Source: Afipia sp. OHSU_II-C1
Lineage (GTDB): Bacteria > Pseudomonadota > Alphaproteobacteria > Rhizobiales > Xanthobacteraceae
Direction of reading: 5' to 3'
Assembly: GCF_000497575.1 (NCBI RefSeq)
Contig: NZ_APJI01000014.1
Span: forward strand, 1-64,000
DNA: 64,000 nucleotides
Below, one piece after another: positions 61,459 to 64,000 of this stretch. The notes under the pieces are model-generated. The model was not told the DNA's origin. It saw only the letters and a list, made by a program, of their open reading frames with translations, and made no database searches. Every line of letters starts with the position of its first letter. Position 1 is the stretch's first letter. A program made the translations under genes and the position numbers.

Positions 61459-61731
61459 TCAGTAGCAGCGGTTCACCAGCCGGTAGCGATAGCCCCACGG
61501 CGTCGGAACAAGACGGCGCACGTAGCAGCCGCCATAGCCGCCGCCGAAGTAAACCGGACCGCCGACGAAGCGCGGGCCGCCCCAGCCGCGGTGGAAACCG
61601 CCACCACGCCAGCCACCACCGTGCCAGCCATGTCCGCCGTGCCAGCCATGGGCAGAAGCAACGGACGGGGTGAGCGCAGCCGCGCCAAGAGCTGCAACTG
61701 CGGCGCATGCGAGAATGAGTTTGCGGATCAT
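61459..61731 (-). CDS. Small secreted His/Gly-rich protein, paralogue
   Basis: 90 residues from the ATG at 61731 (GAGGAGATCACC upstream). Signal peptide about 1-27 (TPSVASA-HG), then HGWHGGHGWHGGGWRGGGFH with alternating His and Gly, and GGYGGCYVRRLVPTPWGYRY, ending NRCY. The C-terminal 25 residues match its neighbour almost residue for residue, so the two are tandem duplicates that diverged in the His-rich part. Each has its own terminator, so they are separate transcripts. Confidence 0.75.
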   Translation of the reverse strand: MIRKLILACAAVAALGAAALTPSVASAHGWHGGHGWHGGGWRGGGFHRGWGGPRFVGGPVYFGGGYGGCYVRRLVPTPWGYRYRLVNRCY

Positions 61732-62046
61732 GGTGATCTCCTCGAATTCGGTCTGAGGCGCAGCCGGACGCCTTGCTGAATGTTCGTGGGCAACCGATGC
61801 CGGCCTACGCGGGCAAACTAGCCGCGCAATCCTGAACTGAATCGGCATGGCCGCGTCAGGCAGCATTCATCTCGATGAAATTGCAGTAAGTTTTCGGAAG
61901 GGGCTTGGCAGGCACCTGCAGCAGAGGTATCGGGTGCGGCATGCCGTCCATCCCGGGCGGGCCGCTGGTATACCAGCTTGCCGTTGCATCACCGCGCCGT
62001 TATAAGCGCGGCAACCCTTCCAACATCTGCTTTCAAGGACAGTACC
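61732..62046. other. Upstream region of the second His/Gly-rich gene and of ndk
   Basis: No gene supported in these 315 bases. TTGCCG (61978-61983), a 16-base spacer and TTATAA (62000-62005) form a fair promoter for ndk. The left part must hold the minus-strand promoter of the small secreted gene, not located. Confidence 0.5.
61978..62005 (+). promoter_or_regulatory. Probable ndk promoter
   Basis: -35-like TTGCCG and -10-like TTATAA separated by 16 bases, 42 bases before the ndk ATG. Confidence 0.45.
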
Positions 62047-62469
62047 ATGGCGATTGAGCGCACCTTTTCGATTATCAAGCCTGACGCGACCGCGCGTAAT
62101 CTGACCGGCGCCGTCAACGCCATCATCGAGAAGGCTGGACTGCGCATTGTCGCGCAGAAGCGCATTCTGATGACCCGCGCGCAGGCCGAGACCTTTTACG
62201 CCGTGCACAAGGCGCGTCCGTTCTTCGGCGAACTGGTCGACTTCATGGTTTCCGGTCCGGTGGTGGTTCAGGTTCTCGAAGGCGAGGGCGCCATCCTGAA
62301 GTACCGCGACGTCATGGGCGCGACCGATCCGTCGAAGGCTGCGGAAGGCACCATCCGCAAGGCGCACGCCAAGTCGATCGGCGAAAACTCCGTGCACGGC
62401 TCGGACGCTGCAGAGACTGCGGTGATCGAGATCGCTCAGTTCTTTTCGGGGAATGAAATCGTCGGCTGA
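62047..62469 (+). CDS. ndk: Nucleoside diphosphate kinase
   Basis: 140 residues. [20 protein letters not shown], the Kpn loop, and NSVHGSD with the phosphorylated His near 117 are invariant. It balances NTP pools using ATP. ATG at 62047; the reading frame starts earlier but without conservation. Followed by the TerC-type gene 42 bases later, so the two could be co-transcribed. Confidence 0.97.
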   Translation: MAIERTFSIIKPDATARNLTGAVNAIIEKAGLRIVAQKRILMTRAQAETFYAVHKARPFFGELVDFMVSGPVVVQVLEGEGAILKYRDVMGATDPSKAAEGTIRKAHAKSIGENSVHGSDAAETAVIEIAQFFSGNEIVG

Positions 62470-62511
62470 CTTGAATAACCGGTAACAACAAACGGTCGGG
62501 GGGCCCTTAAC

Positions 62512-63351
62512 GTGAACTGGATTGCTCAGATTTTCGATCCCGCCACAATCGGCGGTCTCATCACTCAGTTCGAGAATGAGATTCAGCAACCCCAGTTCTG
62601 GGTCGCCCTGACCAAGATCATCTGGATCAACGTGCTGTTGTCCGGCGACAATGCACTGGTGATCGCGCTGGCGTGCCGCGGGCTGCAACCCAAGCAGCGC
62701 GTGTGGGGCATGATCCTGGGTGCAGGTGTCGCAGTTCTGCTGCGCATCATCTTCACCTTCATCGTCGTGACCTTGATGACGATGCCGTTCCTGAAGCTGA
62801 TCGGCGGGCTCGCGCTGCTGATCATCGCGGCGAAACTCCTCGTCCCTGAAAAGGAAGACGAGGATGGCGTGCAGGCCGCAGCCCATCTGTGGGCGGCGGT
62901 ACGCATCGTTGCCGTGGCCGACATCATTATGAGCCTCGACAACGTGATCGCGGTTGCTGCTGCCGCCAATGGCAGCGCCATCCTGTTGATCCTCGGCCTT
63001 GCCATCAGCATTCCGATGATCGTCGCCGGTGCGGCGCTGATCATGGCGTTGCTCGACCGCGTGCCAGCTCTGGTCTGGCTCGGTGCCGCGCTGCTCGGCT
63101 GGATTGCGGGCGAGGTGATCGCAACCGATCCCGCGGTCGCGCCTTGGCTGCATCGCGTGCTCGACGGCCATATCGCGCTCGACGTCGACACCACGTCGGC
63201 CATGTTCGGCTTTGCCAAGCACCTAAAGTTCAACGGCGAGATCGGTGAGCTGACGCTCGCAGTGCTCGGTGTGATCGTGGTGTTGGTGGTCGGCTCGATC
63301 TGGCGAAAGCGTGCATTGCGCGAGCAGCAGGAAGCGCCGGCAGCAGCGTAA
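62512..63351 (+). CDS. TerC family (YjbE-type) integral membrane protein
   Basis: 279 residues from a GTG. Seven or so helices; the two TerC motifs are LLSGDNALVIALACRGL (about 43-59) and DIIMSLDNVIAVAAAANG (about 139-156), each with the conserved Asp. Members export manganese or calcium or work with tellurite systems; YjbE proteins are proposed metal transporters. No yybP-ykoY riboswitch fits in the 42-base gap upstream. Function in this organism inferred from family only. Confidence 0.87.
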   Translation: MNWIAQIFDPATIGGLITQFENEIQQPQFWVALTKIIWINVLLSGDNALVIALACRGLQPKQRVWGMILGAGVAVLLRIIFTFIVVTLMTMPFLKLIGGLALLIIAAKLLVPEKEDEDGVQAAAHLWAAVRIVAVADIIMSLDNVIAVAAAANGSAILLILGLAISIPMIVAGAALIMALLDRVPALVWLGAALLGWIAGEVIATDPAVAPWLHRVLDGHIALDVDTTSAMFGFAKHLKFNGEIGELTLAVLGVIVVLVVGSIWRKRALREQQEAPAAA

Positions 63352-63377
63352 ACGACGCTCAAGGTTCCAGAAATGAA

Positions 63378-63403
63378 AACGTCCCGGTGAAAGCCGGGAC
63401 GTT
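63378..63403. terminator. Bidirectional terminator after the TerC-type gene
   Basis: Ten-base perfect stem AACGTCCCGG / CCGGGACGTT with a six-base loop. On the minus strand TTTTCATTTC follows, giving a terminator for the autotransporter gene. Confidence 0.8.
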
Positions 63404-63449
63404 GTCGTTTGGGGCAGATTGCTGCCGCGCGATCCCCGCGCTCAGCAAC

Positions 63450-64000
63450 TCACCACTTCAGCTCGACGCCGACAGTGCCCTGGTGTGATTCAAAGCCGCT
63501 GCGGAACCTGCCGTCATAGTTAGCGTAGAGCCTTGCCGTGTTGCTCAGGATCCAGGACGTGGCGGCGCCCGCGTCGGCGCCGTTCCGGCTTTCGCGGATG
63601 CCGGCGACGCCGATGGCGTTGTTGCCGAGGCTGACCTGCACGGTCCCGATGTTCTGCGTGAAGTTATCGACGAACTTGCCATAGACGGACACGTCGATCG
63701 CCTGCTGGCCGACGATCCAGTAGTGCCCGAATTCAGCGCCAGCCAGGACGCGGGCACGCTCGCCATGGCCATCGGCAACGGTCACAGGAAGAAATCCTCC
63801 GGATTCGGAGAATCTGTCGGTGCGGGCGGAGACGTATTCAAGGGCCACCTTCGGCACGATGCGGCTCTGGCCGAAGGCGTAGGTGTAGTTCAGTTCGCCA
63901 AGCACGCCGTCGATGCTGCCGCGATAGTTGGCATACGCGCTGCCGAGCGGCGTCGCGCGGATTGAACTGATCCTGGCAAAGCCATGAACAGCGGCCATCG
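63450..64000 (-). CDS. Autotransporter beta-domain protein, cut by window end
   Basis: Only the C-terminal ~183 residues lie in the window. GSIDGVLGELNYTYAFGQSR, VPKVALEYVSARTDRFSESG, the GAEFGHYWIVGQQAIDVSVY strand and the terminal GTVGVELKW are the repeated strands of an autotransporter barrel ending with aromatic Trp. The passenger domain and start lie beyond 64000. It is a large outer-membrane protein that probably exposes or secretes a passenger; type of passenger unknown. Confidence 0.8.
   Translation of the reverse strand, partial: MAAVHGFARISSIRATPLGSAYANYRGSIDGVLGELNYTYAFGQSRIVPKVALEYVSARTDRFSESGGFLPVTVADGHGERARVLAGAEFGHYWIVGQQAIDVSVYGKFVDNFTQNIGTVQVSLGNNAIGVAGIRESRNGADAGAATSWILSNTARLYANYDGRFRSGFESHQGTVGVELKW

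Noticed and set aside
1-64000. CRISPR arrays, insertion sequences, prophage genes, rRNA and tRNA
   Set aside because: None could be recognised in the sequence.

Overview
The window is GC-rich chromosomal DNA of an alphaproteobacterium. Gene order and protein types point to the Bradyrhizobium/Afipia/Rhodopseudomonas group (Nitrobacteraceae): an Omp25/Omp31-like pair, a YfgM-type gene next to der, purF-cvpA-radA, dnaB-alr, rplI-rpsR-rpsF, acpP-fabF-mltG-yicC-gmk, and rsmA-pdxA-surA-lptD-lptG facing pepA-holC. This placement is an inference from gene content. No rRNA, tRNA, CRISPR array, insertion sequence or prophage was seen. Most of the window is housekeeping sequence with short accessory inserts.

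Region by region. 1-1.2 kb: an AT-richer two-gene module, a nucleoside 2-deoxyribosyltransferase family protein overlapping a six-helix membrane protein. 1.2-7.2 kb: SRPBCC protein, TctC-type binding protein, NnrU-panB, two tandem paralogous outer-membrane barrels, a short AraC-type regulator and a small conserved protein. 7.4-11.8 kb: YfgM-like protein, proline-rich lipoprotein, Der GTPase, and a glycine-rich secreted protein with two LTXXQ-like repeats. 11.8-16 kb: methyltransferase, DUF2147 protein, SDR enzyme, an acetyltransferase-methyltransferase fusion and a PilZ protein. 16-27 kb: purF, cvpA, radA, a secreted propeller, a RidA-like protein, a BP74-like protein, alr, dnaB and cfa. 27-33 kb: small secreted proteins, a tetR-thioesterase operon with a promoter/operator readable in the sequence, and the rpsF-rpsR-DUF2232-rplI operon.

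33-46 kb: the fatty-acid cluster, but fabD is separated from fabG-acpP-fabF by about 5.7 kb. That insert carries a stress-related group (a membrane protein, a 22-residue membrane peptide missed by length-based gene calling, and a YciE/YciF protein behind a match to the sigma-EcfG promoter) and a minimal ethanolamine operon (permease, eutB, eutC). The fatty-acid cluster continues into mltG, yicC and gmk. 46-57 kb: SPOR-less proline-rich membrane protein, spermidine-synthase-like protein, zinc alcohol dehydrogenase, then the outer-membrane biogenesis operon lptG-lptD-surA-pdxA-rsmA, with no lptF beside lptG. 57-64 kb: pepA, a palindromic intergenic repeat, holC, a lipoprotein, an ABC-F ATPase, two small His/Gly-rich secreted paralogues, ndk, a TerC-family protein and the C-terminus of an autotransporter cut by the window end.

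The least ordinary items are the deoxyribosyltransferase/membrane-protein pair, the BP74-like gene, the GNAT-methyltransferase fusion, the stress group with its EcfG promoter and micro-gene, and the tetR promoter with a dyad filling the spacer. Functions come from reading translated sequence and motifs; no database search was possible.
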